Shown here piece by piece: positions 25,320 through 34,351 of a stretch of 64,000 bases of DNA (positions within the stretch are counted from its first letter, which is position 1; each line of letters opens with the position of its first letter). The DNA is from JAAXIE01 sp965204245 (lineage in GTDB: Bacteria > Chloroflexota > Dehalococcoidia > Lucifugimonadales > JAAXIE01), in assembly GCA_965204245.1 (NCBI GenBank), contig CBDBED010000012.1, forward strand, positions 62,001 to 126,000, given 5' to 3'. The notes under the pieces are model-generated. The model saw nothing but the letters and a program-made list of their open reading frames with translations. It ran no database searches and had not been told where the DNA came from. The position numbers and the translations under genes were made by a program.

Positions 25320-27794
25320 ATGATGAAGGTGCTCGACAACATTATCCGGCTGGTCACTGCCCGCCCATGGCTCACGCTTCTCGTTCTCCTGGTCGTTACC
25401 GTCGTGCTTGCCATGGGGACTACGCAACGTCTGCCTCCAACGGAGGGCGCCAGCGTTGCCTTCCTTCCACCCGAGCATCCCATCGCCGAGGCAAAACAAG
25501 CGATAGATGAAAGATTCCGGGAGTCGGGTGAGGTCATTGTCGTAACACTCATCTTTCGCGGGGAGGCCCTCACGCCGGACGGCCTTTCCCAGATGGACGG
25601 CTTGTTGGATGAGGTCGTCCAGGCCCCGGATGTCGGGGGGTTGTTGGCGCACGGAGTTCCGGTAATTGCACCCTCCTCCCTAATTGGCGACGCTCTGCAA
25701 CTGGACGGCTTCGAATCAATTGCGCAGGCAGAAATCGACTCCGTCCGCGACATTCCCCTGATAAAGGAGGCCCTTGAGGGCTTAACCGGAACGGACGCCA
25801 GTGGGGACCCGGTCGCGATTGCCAGCATCAGACTGAACGATGCCGGAGATGAACGGGTTGCGGTGGCTGAGCGCAGAATCAGCGAGATGGCCGAGAGGAA
25901 TGAGGGTGTGCTGCGGGTGAGCAGCCTTTCGCCGGCGATTATCGAAGATGAGTATAAGAGAGCCACAGAGGAGGGAATGGCCCCTCTGATTGGACTGGCC
26001 CTGTTGCTGATTGCCGCTCTCCTCCTGCTGTTCACCCGCGCCCTGTCGGACATGCTGACGACGCTGATGGGACTCATAATTTCAATCGTGTGGGTTGTCG
26101 GGGCAGAAGGTTGGCTTGGGCCGAAGGCACTCGGCGTGATAGGCCCTCCCAGCTCGCTCACGGCGATTGTGCCCGTCATCATCATCAGCCTCACGGTGGA
26201 CTATGCGATACAGGCGGTCTCTCACTACCGGGAGCAGCGGCTTGAAGGAGAGCCGGTCAGGCGAGCGGTGCGGAACGGACTGCGGAACGTCACCACTCCA
26301 CTGGTGCTGGCCGCGGGCACGACCATCGTCAGCCTGTTGGTGACCCTTTTCTCGCCCATAGGCGTGATTGGAGACTTCGGCGTTGTGGCTGGGCTGGGCG
26401 TGGGGATGAGTCTAGTCGTGATGCTGACGCTGGTCCCGGCCATACGGGCAATCATTGACCGGCGACGCGAGGCCCGCGGTACCTTGCGGCCGCCTCGTCC
26501 AATCTCGAACGCCTTGCCCGGCGTCGAACGAGCTGCGGATCTGCTGGGCAGGCAGATCACCCGCAGGCCCGCCCCATACATCATCGGGGTACTCGCAGTG
26601 ACCATCGGTCTGGGGTTCGCAGCTACCGACCTCGATTCGGAGTTCAGCATCCGCGATGTCCTGCCCCGAGACGGGAGCCTGATCGCAGACATGACCACGC
26701 TGGACGCGGCTGTCGGCGGCTCGACAGAGATGGCGAGCCTACTGGTGAACGCCGAGGCCACCGAGACCCGCACCCTCCTCAACCTGCAAGACCTCAGACT
26801 CGCCTTCCAAGACGAGCAACGCCGCCCTCAGGCGGTAGCGGGACCCATCCAGACGTCCTACGAGTTGCTGGTGGCAGACTGGACAACCGACACCGGGCAG
26901 TCCGGCGACAGATATGACCCTGAGATTGCAGCCCTCTTCGAGAGAGCTTCTGCGGGAGTTCAGCTCGACCCGGCCCTGATGCAGGACGTCATCGACGAAC
27001 TCCAAGAGAGAGACCCGGCTGTCGCCCGCACTCTGGTCGATAATCCCGACGGCATCGACACAATCCTGCTCCAATTCCCGATCTACTCGGACGACCCCCA
27101 GGCAACTGCTAGGTTGCAGAGGGACATCGAGGCCCTCTGGTTCGGCGATGCCGGCTCCGTCACCGTGATTTCAGAGAGCGTTGTGGCTGTCGGCATTACG
27201 GACGCAATCACAGACCGGCAGACCGAGGCTATCAGCACCACCGTCGTGGCGGCCCTTGCCGTTCTTGCCATCTTCTTCTGGCTCTCGGCGCGCCAGCCGG
27301 CACTGGCGGTCATCGCAGTCGGGCCCGTCGTGCTAGTCCTCATCTCGGTGCTGGGGACTATGGCCCTGCTGGATATTCCCTACTCGCTCATCACGTCAAT
27401 CATCACGGCTCTCTCTATCGGGATAGGCGTGGACTACACCATCCACATCATCCATCGCTACCGCGAGGAGTTCACCCGCTCGCGAAATCCCGAGCGGGCG
27501 GCGGTACGCACCCTGGCGACCACAGGTTCGGCATTATTGGGCTCGGCGATGACGACGGCCTTGGGGTTCGGAGTGCTGATAGCTTCGCCACTGCTTGCTT
27601 CTCAACAGTTCGGCATCACGGCGACCATCACCATCGTCTACTCCTTGATTGTCTCCGTGCTGCTGGTGCTGCCTGCGATGGTAGTCTGGGGCGCATACCA
27701 GAACATGAGGCTACGCTCGATGGTGGAGCGCCAATGGGGCGAGCTCGACGAGGCGATAGAGGGCATACACCAGCGCCACGAGCACGACAGCTAG
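25320..27794 (+). CDS. RND/MMPL-family lipid transporter
   Basis: An 824-residue inner-membrane protein with two six-TM halves. Each half has a periplasmic domain after the first helix and the MMPL/RND signature: SLTVDYAIQAVSHYRE near residue 285 and GIGVDYTIHIIHRYREEF near 705. The N-terminal signature TARPWLTLLVLLVVT fits the first membrane span. Members include the hopanoid transporter HpnN, sterol transporter BstA and eukaryotic Patched-like proteins with sterol-sensing domains. The gene lies 64 bases after the Rieske oxygenase and 24 bases before the methyltransferase, strongly suggesting one operon that makes and moves a lipid. Confidence 0.88.
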   Translation: MMKVLDNIIRLVTARPWLTLLVLLVVTVVLAMGTTQRLPPTEGASVAFLPPEHPIAEAKQAIDERFRESGEVIVVTLIFRGEALTPDGLSQMDGLLDEVVQAPDVGGLLAHGVPVIAPSSLIGDALQLDGFESIAQAEIDSVRDIPLIKEALEGLTGTDASGDPVAIASIRLNDAGDERVAVAERRISEMAERNEGVLRVSSLSPAIIEDEYKRATEEGMAPLIGLALLLIAALLLLFTRALSDMLTTLMGLIISIVWVVGAEGWLGPKALGVIGPPSSLTAIVPVIIISLTVDYAIQAVSHYREQRLEGEPVRRAVRNGLRNVTTPLVLAAGTTIVSLLVTLFSPIGVIGDFGVVAGLGVGMSLVVMLTLVPAIRAIIDRRREARGTLRPPRPISNALPGVERAADLLGRQITRRPAPYIIGVLAVTIGLGFAATDLDSEFSIRDVLPRDGSLIADMTTLDAAVGGSTEMASLLVNAEATETRTLLNLQDLRLAFQDEQRRPQAVAGPIQTSYELLVADWTTDTGQSGDRYDPEIAALFERASAGVQLDPALMQDVIDELQERDPAVARTLVDNPDGIDTILLQFPIYSDDPQATARLQRDIEALWFGDAGSVTVISESVVAVGITDAITDRQTEAISTTVVAALAVLAIFFWLSARQPALAVIAVGPVVLVLISVLGTMALLDIPYSLITSIITALSIGIGVDYTIHIIHRYREEFTRSRNPERAAVRTLATTGSALLGSAMTTALGFGVLIASPLLASQQFGITATITIVYSLIVSVLLVLPAMVVWGAYQNMRLRSMVERQWGELDEAIEGIHQRHEHDS

Positions 27795-27818
27795 GCGATA
27801 TCGCAGGAAAGAGGACTC

Positions 27819-28856
27819 GTGCAACTCCGCAAACTATCCAAGGGACTGAAGGTCGCGTACAACGGGTCGAATGCCCAGCGTCGCGTGAGAAGGCTCGATG
27901 GCTGGATGGACAGAATGCCTGTAGAGGATGACAGCCCCACGGGCTACGACCATGCCGAAACCGTGAGGGAATACTACGACCTTTGCAACGAACTCATGGT
28001 GTTCGGTTGGGGCGAGTCACTCCACTTCGCGCCCCTATCGCCCCAAGAGAGCCTGGAGGACTCCAAGATCCGGCACCAGCGACTGATGATTGACAAACTG
28101 GAGTTGCGCGAGGGCATGACGGTCATTGATGTAGGTTGCGGGGTCGGCGGGCCGATGCGCCGCGTTGTCCGGGAGGCCGGGGTCAGGGTCGTCGGCGTCA
28201 ATAGCAGCCGCATCCAGTTGGACAAAGCGAAATCGTTGAACGCCGAGGCGGGGCTGGAACACATGGTTGACTACCTAGCGTGCAGCTTCATGGACATGGG
28301 AGACATCGCCGACAACACGTTTGACCGGGGCTATGCCATAGAATCGACATGCCATGCGCCGGACAAGGCAGGCGCATTCGCCGAGATATACCGCGTCCTG
28401 AAACCCGGAGCCCTTCTCTGGGGTCAGGAGATGTGCATGACGGACAATTTCGATCCCGACGACAACCGGCACCGGGCCGTCAAGCATGATCTGATGCACG
28501 GCATCGCGCTCAAGGATATCGCGACTATGGGTGCGGTCAATCAAGCTCTTCAAGCAGCGGGATTTGAGGTTATCGAGGGGAAGGACCGGGCCGTTGAAGG
28601 GGACGACCCGACCACGCCATGGTATCGCCCCATGGAAACCCGTCACGGAACGCTGGGCAATGCCCTGCATAGAATTCCAATGGGCCGCAAGCTGTTCATC
28701 GGGGCATCCAAGCTGGCCGAGGTGTTGCGGGTGTTTCCCAAGGGCTCCACGGACGTTGTCAGGCTGATGGACCGCACCGCCAACGCCTATGTCGCGGGAG
28801 GCAAGGCCGGCATCTTCACACCGTTGTATTGCTTCCTAGCTCGCAAACCCCTCTAG
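27819..28856 (+). CDS. SAM-dependent sterol C-24 methyltransferase-like protein
   Basis: A 345-residue methyltransferase matching eukaryotic Erg6/SMT along its length. Region I (about 52-70) has the GWGESLHF signature. The SAM-binding motif DVGCGVGGP lies at about 104-112. The active-site stretch AIESTCHAPDKAGAF and the C-terminal Sterol_MT_C segment (ending GGKAGIFTPLYCFLARKP) are also present. SMT transfers a methyl group to C-24 of the sterol side chain. The start is GTG with AAAGAGGA upstream. It is the third gene of the Rieske-RND-SMT operon and convergent with the GPP34-P450 gene. A non-sterol triterpenoid or tocopherol-like substrate remains possible. Confidence 0.82.
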   Translation: MQLRKLSKGLKVAYNGSNAQRRVRRLDGWMDRMPVEDDSPTGYDHAETVREYYDLCNELMVFGWGESLHFAPLSPQESLEDSKIRHQRLMIDKLELREGMTVIDVGCGVGGPMRRVVREAGVRVVGVNSSRIQLDKAKSLNAEAGLEHMVDYLACSFMDMGDIADNTFDRGYAIESTCHAPDKAGAFAEIYRVLKPGALLWGQEMCMTDNFDPDDNRHRAVKHDLMHGIALKDIATMGAVNQALQAAGFEVIEGKDRAVEGDDPTTPWYRPMETRHGTLGNALHRIPMGRKLFIGASKLAEVLRVFPKGSTDVVRLMDRTANAYVAGGKAGIFTPLYCFLARKPL

Positions 28857-28880
28857 AAATTCCAGCGTCCCCATAGCGCT

Positions 28881-30905
28881 TTAGACGTTTAGATCGCGCC
28901 TGCGCTCTGCGATGCGGAACTTCAGCTTGCTGCTGGGCTTCATTGAGGGTATGGGGTTGAACCGGAGCTTGAAGTTCTCAGGGTCGACTTTGATGTTGAA
29001 GTAGTGGGCAACCATGAGAACATCGGCAGCCAAATGCAGGTTCATCCATTGAGAGCCAAGACAAGTGTGAGTACCCAGCCCATAGGGAGCATAGCCGGGG
29101 CTCAGGTGCTCATTTCGGGAAGGCAGATAGCGGTCGATATCGAATTTCAAGGGGTCGGGAAAGATGTCATCCATGTAATGCGTGGCGGTCTGGGCGATGA
29201 CCACCTTGGACCCAACCGGCAACTCGTAGTCCTCGACCACACACGAATTCATAACGTGGCGCATCGACATGGGGACAATGGGATACATGCGCAGGCACTC
29301 CATCAGGAAGCGGTGCGTGACGTCAATCGCCTCCGGGGTGAAGGCATCGCTGTCCGGGTTGCCGTTTTCGAACAGGGCATCGGCCTCCTTCTGGATTCTG
29401 GCATAGAGTTCCGGTTGTGAAGCCATGGCGTACAACGCGAAACTGAAGGCATCGCCCAAGTAGGCACTGGCTACGAGGGCTGCAGTGAAGGCGAACCGCA
29501 GGTTGGATTCCGGCACGAACTGCGGGTCGCTGGCATGCAGGCTCAGATAGTCGTCCACGAGATTCCGGTATCTTCCGGCTCGCTGGGCCGGGGTATGCAC
29601 GCTTTGCACCCGTTCAAGCAGGACTTCAATGATTTTGGCTCTGCGCTTCATGCCGGGGGTTTTCATCATGAACTTGGGCATTATCTGCATGATGTGAACG
29701 CTGAGAGCCCGCTCCTTGAACTTCAACAGGTCATCGATGATGTCCTGGGTTTCAACGCCGATCATGAATGGCGAGATCTGGGAATTTATCATCCGCCTGC
29801 TCATGTCCGTCGCAGGGTAGGAATCGCCGACCTTCCATTGCGCCATGTGTTTGCGCCCACGGTCGCAGAGGTCATCCATCTGGTCCGACAGCCTTTTTCG
29901 GGAATACGCTGCCGACAGTGACTTGCGTAGCCGGAAATGGTCGGCGCCATCCAAGGCAGGCAGAACGCCAGCCGCTCCATAGACCTTCTCGAAGTCGGCA
30001 AAGTAGTCCCTAGCTCTCAGGTACATGCGTCCGCGCCGGTGTACCCAGCGATTGGTTTCGGAGCCGGCTAGGAAGACCATGGGTTTGGCAAAGGGAGGTT
30101 TGACTTGGAATACGGGACCATACTCTTTGGCCAAGTCCGCAAAGAGCGCAGGAATGTTGCCGCTGCGAAGGTTCCGGTTGAGCACCATCCTGCGAAGAGA
30201 AACGGTCGGAATGTCCTTGGTCAGGGCGGACCGCCGAAGCAAAGGACCAGCGAGGTTGTGGGAGACCGCTGCCGCCATGGAACGGCCAATCAGGTCCATC
30301 TTGCAGATGAAGTCGATGCGCTGCTCCGCCTCCTCATCCACTTGGAAAATGAAGCGGAAAACGTCGCACGTATTGATGAGGCAGATGATTATGACATCTC
30401 TGGGAGCGGGAATCTCGTTCTCGAAGATCGCCTTGCTGATGCGCGTCTTGACGAACTCCACCCCCGTTCCGTTCGTGGAGTTGTCCAGCAGTCCCGATTG
30501 GGCAGTTGGTCGAGCCAGTGTCCAGAAATTGCCGTCGTGATGTTGCAGAACGTTCAGGGCTACCAAGTGGTCCAGAGTTGAATCGATGACGAATTCCGCT
30601 TGGGGGGCGAGCCGTTCTATCCAAAATTGGGTGTTCCGTTGGGAAGGTTCGGCTGCGATTTCCTTCAGGATGGGGTCCAGCGCAGGGTTGCCCGTTTCCG
30701 TTCGGTCCACTAGAAACAGGGACTCCTCATCGGTGTCAATGCGTGACATGAGGGAAAGCTCCGCAAGCGCGGCACCGACGAAAGCGCAGTTCAGGTCCCA
30801 GCCGGGCACTTGGTGGAAGTACCCATTCTCCTCGCTGAGGAGCATCAGGATGAGTTCTTCCGGCAAGCTCAGCGGTTGGGTAGTTGTCCTATCTGAGACA
30901 GTCAT
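28881..30905 (-). CDS. GPP34 (GOLPH3-like)-cytochrome P450 fusion
   Basis: A 674-residue two-domain protein. Residues 12-215 resemble the GPP34 family (Golgi phosphoprotein 3/Vps74), recognised by LSLPEELILMLLSEENG, AALAELSLMSRI and LVDRTETGNPALD. Residues about 240-665 are a cytochrome P450: ExxR at E536-R539, a PERF-like FDIDRY, and heme loop YGLGTHTCLG with the iron ligand C615. The usual I-helix Thr is not apparent (YLGDAFSF). It is convergent with the methyltransferase (24 bases between stops) and so belongs to the same neighbourhood. The GPP34 part might tether the enzyme to membrane lipids. The link to sterol oxidation is inference. Confidence 0.82.
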   Translation of the reverse strand: MTVSDRTTTQPLSLPEELILMLLSEENGYFHQVPGWDLNCAFVGAALAELSLMSRIDTDEESLFLVDRTETGNPALDPILKEIAAEPSQRNTQFWIERLAPQAEFVIDSTLDHLVALNVLQHHDGNFWTLARPTAQSGLLDNSTNGTGVEFVKTRISKAIFENEIPAPRDVIIICLINTCDVFRFIFQVDEEAEQRIDFICKMDLIGRSMAAAVSHNLAGPLLRRSALTKDIPTVSLRRMVLNRNLRSGNIPALFADLAKEYGPVFQVKPPFAKPMVFLAGSETNRWVHRRGRMYLRARDYFADFEKVYGAAGVLPALDGADHFRLRKSLSAAYSRKRLSDQMDDLCDRGRKHMAQWKVGDSYPATDMSRRMINSQISPFMIGVETQDIIDDLLKFKERALSVHIMQIMPKFMMKTPGMKRRAKIIEVLLERVQSVHTPAQRAGRYRNLVDDYLSLHASDPQFVPESNLRFAFTAALVASAYLGDAFSFALYAMASQPELYARIQKEADALFENGNPDSDAFTPEAIDVTHRFLMECLRMYPIVPMSMRHVMNSCVVEDYELPVGSKVVIAQTATHYMDDIFPDPLKFDIDRYLPSRNEHLSPGYAPYGLGTHTCLGSQWMNLHLAADVLMVAHYFNIKVDPENFKLRFNPIPSMKPSSKLKFRIAERRRDLNV

Positions 30906-31293
30906 TAGCTTTGGTCTCTGCGTATCAGCTCAATAACCTGAATACGACACCAATTGTGCCGATAAGTATAACTCTCCCGCAGAAACGGGGCAAAGAAGCA
31001 ATTAAGACGGACTGTTTGTAGAATTCGAGGGAGGGAGAGTCACTTCCACCTAAGGCCCACACCCACCCGACATCACTACCCCCAACCCCCAGCCGCCCAG
31101 ACACCGTTTGCCGTAAAAAAGAGCGGAGTCTGTCTCCAAGCCCTACGCGACCAGCCGTGAGTTGGCGGACCGGCACGTTCTGTATTGCGGACTTTCGGCG
31201 GGGAGGTCCAAATGCATGAGAGCCAGCCAAGCTACACTCATTTGATATGATACACGGCAGTTTTGGCCCGCTTTGGAAGGTTAGGATAGCGAA
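30906..31293. other. intergenic region between divergent P450 and permease genes
   Basis: A 388-base gap between a minus-strand and a plus-strand gene, so it should contain two promoters. The segment near 31066-31092 is very C-rich. Frames present (for example one of 101 codons on the minus strand) have no convincing ribosome-binding site or family. I see no RNA gene and no riboswitch. Confidence 0.4.
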
Positions 31294-33033
31294 TTGGCTG
31301 CCGGCACTGCCGACCAGTCCATCCGATTTGAACCCAACGAGGCATGTCCTCCGTCAATCGCATTGGTCGTCGGATTTCAGGGGGCCATGCTCGTGCTCCC
31401 GCCGACGGTGCTGAATGTTACGGTGGCGGTCCGCTCCTCGGGGCTGGATGACAGTTATCTGGCTTGGAGCGTGTTCGCCGCGCTGCTCATCAACGCTGCG
31501 GTTACGACGCTGCAGGTGTTCCAGACTTGGCGGTTCGGCGCAGCCCATATTGTGCTCACTTCTCCTGCCGCGCTCTTCATCGGGATCATGGTGGCGACGG
31601 TCTCCGCAGCGGGACCATCAACGTTTATGAGCCTGCTGGTGGTGTGCTGCGTGATCCAAATCGCCCTTGCGTGGTGGCTGCCAACGCTGCGTCGAATCTT
31701 CACCCCGGTCGTTACGGGGACGGTGACGATGCTGATTGCCGTCAGCGTTCTGCCAATCGCGTTTGACAGCATGCAGGATTTGCCCATAGGCGCGCCCAAT
31801 TTCTCCGGGGCTGCGGTGGCCGGAGTGACGGTGCTGGTCTCGGTCATTGTGACGCTGCGCGCCAGAGGGGCGTGGCGTCTCGGAGGGCCGTTTATCAGCA
31901 TTCTGGCCGGATACTTGGTGGCCGTCGGATTCGGTCTGATCGATGCGGGCCGGATCGTCAGCGCCCCTTGGTTCGGGATTCCCGAACTGCCGGAACTGGC
32001 CTTCGAACTCAAGCCAGGCAAGGAGTTCTGGGCGCTTCTGCCGTCGTTCGCGATACTCACGCTAGTGCTCGGCATCAAGACAATCAGCGACGGCATCGCC
32101 ATCCAGCAGGGGTCTTGGCGGAGGCCGCGTGCGATTGATTTCCGGCAGATCCAGGGCATGGTGAGTGTCAACGGCATCGGCATGCTGCTGGCCGGTATGA
32201 CGAGCACCCTGCCGCCGATGAGCTATTCCTCGTTCAGTCTCTCGCTCATCAGTCTCACTGGCGTCGCCGCCCGTCGAGTTGGCATCGGGGTGGCAGTAGT
32301 TCTGGTGGTGCTGGCTTTCTTCTCGAAACTTGCGGCGCTTCTGCTGACGATCCCGGGCCCCGTGTTGGGGGCTTACCTGATGCTGGCCATGGGAATGCTC
32401 TTTGTCAGCGGGTGGCAGACGATACTGCGCGACGGGCTCGATCCCAGGCGTGTGCTGGTAGTCGCACTCGCCAGCGCGTTGGGGTTGGGCCTGCACAATC
32501 ACCCACTGATGGGCGACCTCTTTGGTGATGAACTCGGCGGACTGCTGGGTAATGGGGTCACGATAGGGGCTGTGGTCGCGATCGGCATGACGCTCGCTCT
32601 TGAGGCAATCAACATGCGCCGCTCGCGTTTGGAGGTCACGCTGGACATGGACTCGCTGCCGGCAATCGATGAGTTTCTCACACGGCTGGCAACGAGACTG
32701 GCGTGGAATGAGACCTCCACGCTGAGGCTGCGCGCCGCCGCCGAGGAAACTCTAGCCGCCCTGTGGACGGAGGAGGACGATGCTGAAGGCTCGGAGCGCC
32801 CGCGGCTGATTATCAACGCGCGACCGCAATCGACGATGGTGGAGTTGGAGTTTATCGCCACGACGCGGGAGGAGAATGTCGAGGACCAACTTACGTATCT
32901 GACCGATGAGGCCCATCTACCAGCAGTCGACGAGCTTTCGCTCCGGCTATTGCGACACTACGCCTCTGCCGTGCGACACCAGAAATTCCACGGGGTGGAC
33001 ATCATCACGGTCCAGGTGGAAAGCAGCACGTGA
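31294..33033 (+). CDS. divergent NCS2-family permease with extra C-terminal GHKL-like domain
   Basis: A 579-residue protein. Residues 20-440 are an NCS2 (xanthine/uracil permease) fold: TVLNVTVAV near the start, a TM8 region IKTISDGIAIQQ (261-272), a TM10 turn TLPPMSYSSFSLS (305-317), and LTGVAARRVG. The Glu residues that bind nucleobase in known members are replaced (K262 for the TM8 Glu, S313 for the TM10 Glu). Residues 450-579 form an additional soluble domain with an AAAEETLAALWTEE helix resembling the N-box of RsbW-like ATPases, without the usual Asn. TTG 31294 is the likely start. It may be a sensor or a transporter for a different solute. Confidence 0.7.
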   Translation: MAAGTADQSIRFEPNEACPPSIALVVGFQGAMLVLPPTVLNVTVAVRSSGLDDSYLAWSVFAALLINAAVTTLQVFQTWRFGAAHIVLTSPAALFIGIMVATVSAAGPSTFMSLLVVCCVIQIALAWWLPTLRRIFTPVVTGTVTMLIAVSVLPIAFDSMQDLPIGAPNFSGAAVAGVTVLVSVIVTLRARGAWRLGGPFISILAGYLVAVGFGLIDAGRIVSAPWFGIPELPELAFELKPGKEFWALLPSFAILTLVLGIKTISDGIAIQQGSWRRPRAIDFRQIQGMVSVNGIGMLLAGMTSTLPPMSYSSFSLSLISLTGVAARRVGIGVAVVLVVLAFFSKLAALLLTIPGPVLGAYLMLAMGMLFVSGWQTILRDGLDPRRVLVVALASALGLGLHNHPLMGDLFGDELGGLLGNGVTIGAVVAIGMTLALEAINMRRSRLEVTLDMDSLPAIDEFLTRLATRLAWNETSTLRLRAAAEETLAALWTEEDDAEGSERPRLIINARPQSTMVELEFIATTREENVEDQLTYLTDEAHLPAVDELSLRLLRHYASAVRHQKFHGVDIITVQVESST

Positions 33034-33086
33034 TTTAATGCTCCGGCAGCGGACAGTAGGCATCCGTAAGGTGTAGGCTTTCTGCC

Positions 33087-33767
33087 CTATTGCCACAGGT
33101 CGGGGTCGGGCCGGTTCATCAGTATGAAGCCCAGATATCCATACCAGATGACCAGTAGCACGTAGAAGCCACGGGCCAGTGTGATGAAGGTGTCGCGGCC
33201 ATCGTTGCTGAGGATGGCTATCATGAAGAAGACCATCACGGCCAGATTGATGAGGGCAGCCAACAGGGAGACTATCCGGTTGAATTCGTCTCTCGTGGAG
33301 AGGCCCAGCGCGAAAATGAAGCCGCCAAACCCAATCACAACCCCACTGGCGTAGAAGAGAGCATAGCCGGCGTTGTAGACGGGAACGCTTTCCTGTATCT
33401 GCGCACTGGTTTGGGCATTGGCCAGAATGAAGTCGGTGCCGCCGGCTAAAATCCAACCGGCCAGTCCGACGAAGAGCATGAAGAAGCCCAACTGAACAAA
33501 CGCCTTGCCGTTGCCCTGCAATGTTACGTTCCGCATCAGGGCATAGAGGCCCGAAAGGATCAGGGCCAGGCCAAGGATTATCGCGATGTTGGTTATATTG
33601 GTCAGCACCGCGTTGGCGCCCTTGGCCGTTATGGAGCCAACGGCGTCTGATACGTCGGCGCTGTCTATCAGCAGGCCACCCGGCTCTATGAGAAAGAAGA
33701 CGAAGGCGATTAGCGGGCCGAATATGAGGGACAGACCCGCTACCCGGTTCACGGCTATTGTGCCCAC
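33087..33767 (-). CDS. integral membrane protein, unknown
   Basis: A 226-residue hydrophobic protein with about six or seven predicted membrane spans (for example LSLIFGPLIAFVFFLIEPGG, IAIILGLALILSGLYAL, FVQLGFFMLFVGLAGWIL, ALFYASGVVIGFGGFIFALG). GTG 33767 has GGAGG seven bases upstream and gives a clean N-terminus, unlike the longer frame to 33857. It ends close to the NCS2-like gene, which converges on it. I do not recognise a family. Confidence 0.7.
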   Translation of the reverse strand: MGTIAVNRVAGLSLIFGPLIAFVFFLIEPGGLLIDSADVSDAVGSITAKGANAVLTNITNIAIILGLALILSGLYALMRNVTLQGNGKAFVQLGFFMLFVGLAGWILAGGTDFILANAQTSAQIQESVPVYNAGYALFYASGVVIGFGGFIFALGLSTRDEFNRIVSLLAALINLAVMVFFMIAILSNDGRDTFITLARGFYVLLVIWYGYLGFILMNRPDPDLWQ

Positions 33768-34093
33768 GTTTGAACCTCCTCGTGTGGTGTCATGAGAGTT
33801 TCCATTGCGTTGAGTCCGTCCCAGCATACACCTCACGCCGGAGTTGTGGCACTGCAATAGGGAAGTGGCCTGCCCCCAAATATTGTCTCACCCGCTCGGT
33901 TAGTCTCGTGGGATGTCTGTGTCCATAACGCATCCCGACACTTAGGAGCGGACGACACCGACACAACAGCTGTACATGATGGATTAAGGGCCTCTGCAAG
34001 CAAGAATGATGTCCCGTCTGGTCATATAGCGCTGGCCGTTGCCCACGAGGGGATTTGTGGCTGGAAGAGGGACTTGCGTTATCTCAGGAGCAA
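33768..34093. other. gene-free region before a hyuB relic
   Basis: A 326-base stretch without a supportable gene. It includes the promoter of the membrane protein. No repeat, RNA gene or terminator stands out. Confidence 0.4.
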
Positions 34094-34290
34094 CTCCCCG
34101 TCCCCGCCAGCTACTCCATCACCTACGAAGTAGCCGGCGCCGGAGGCTACGGCAACCCCCAAAACCGCGAACCCAAAGCATCTACCAAGACCTGCTCAAC
34201 GGCTACATCGCCCCCCAAAAAGCCGCCCAAGACTACAACATCGACCCCGCCACCATGCTCTGCGAGCATTGTGGCGGCATGGTTAAGTAG
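34094..34290 (+). pseudogene. frameshifted C-terminal remnant of a HyuB protein
   Basis: The plus strand encodes the final 65 residues of a HyuB-like protein in two frames. The first frame reads LPVPASYSITYEVAGAGGYG and NPQNREP, and the second continues QSIYQDLLNGYIAPQKAA, then DYNIDPATMLCEHCGG before a TAG at 34288. The matching part of the intact hyuB in this window (C-terminus of the 3994-5724 gene) has the same order, with SITYDVAGAGGYGDP and DYNIDPSTML. Loss of a single C near 34172 explains the shift. Nothing of the remaining 500 residues is visible, so this is a relic of a second copy. Confidence 0.85.
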
Positions 34291-34351
34291 TCCTACGTAT
34301 TGGACGCAATACCAAGATCGGGTTCTGACTCAGGCCAGCCCTTTCTTGAAC

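Noticed and set aside
30925..31230. 101-codon frame upstream of the P450 gene
   Set aside because: No ribosome-binding site, no conserved sequence, and low-complexity C-rich composition.
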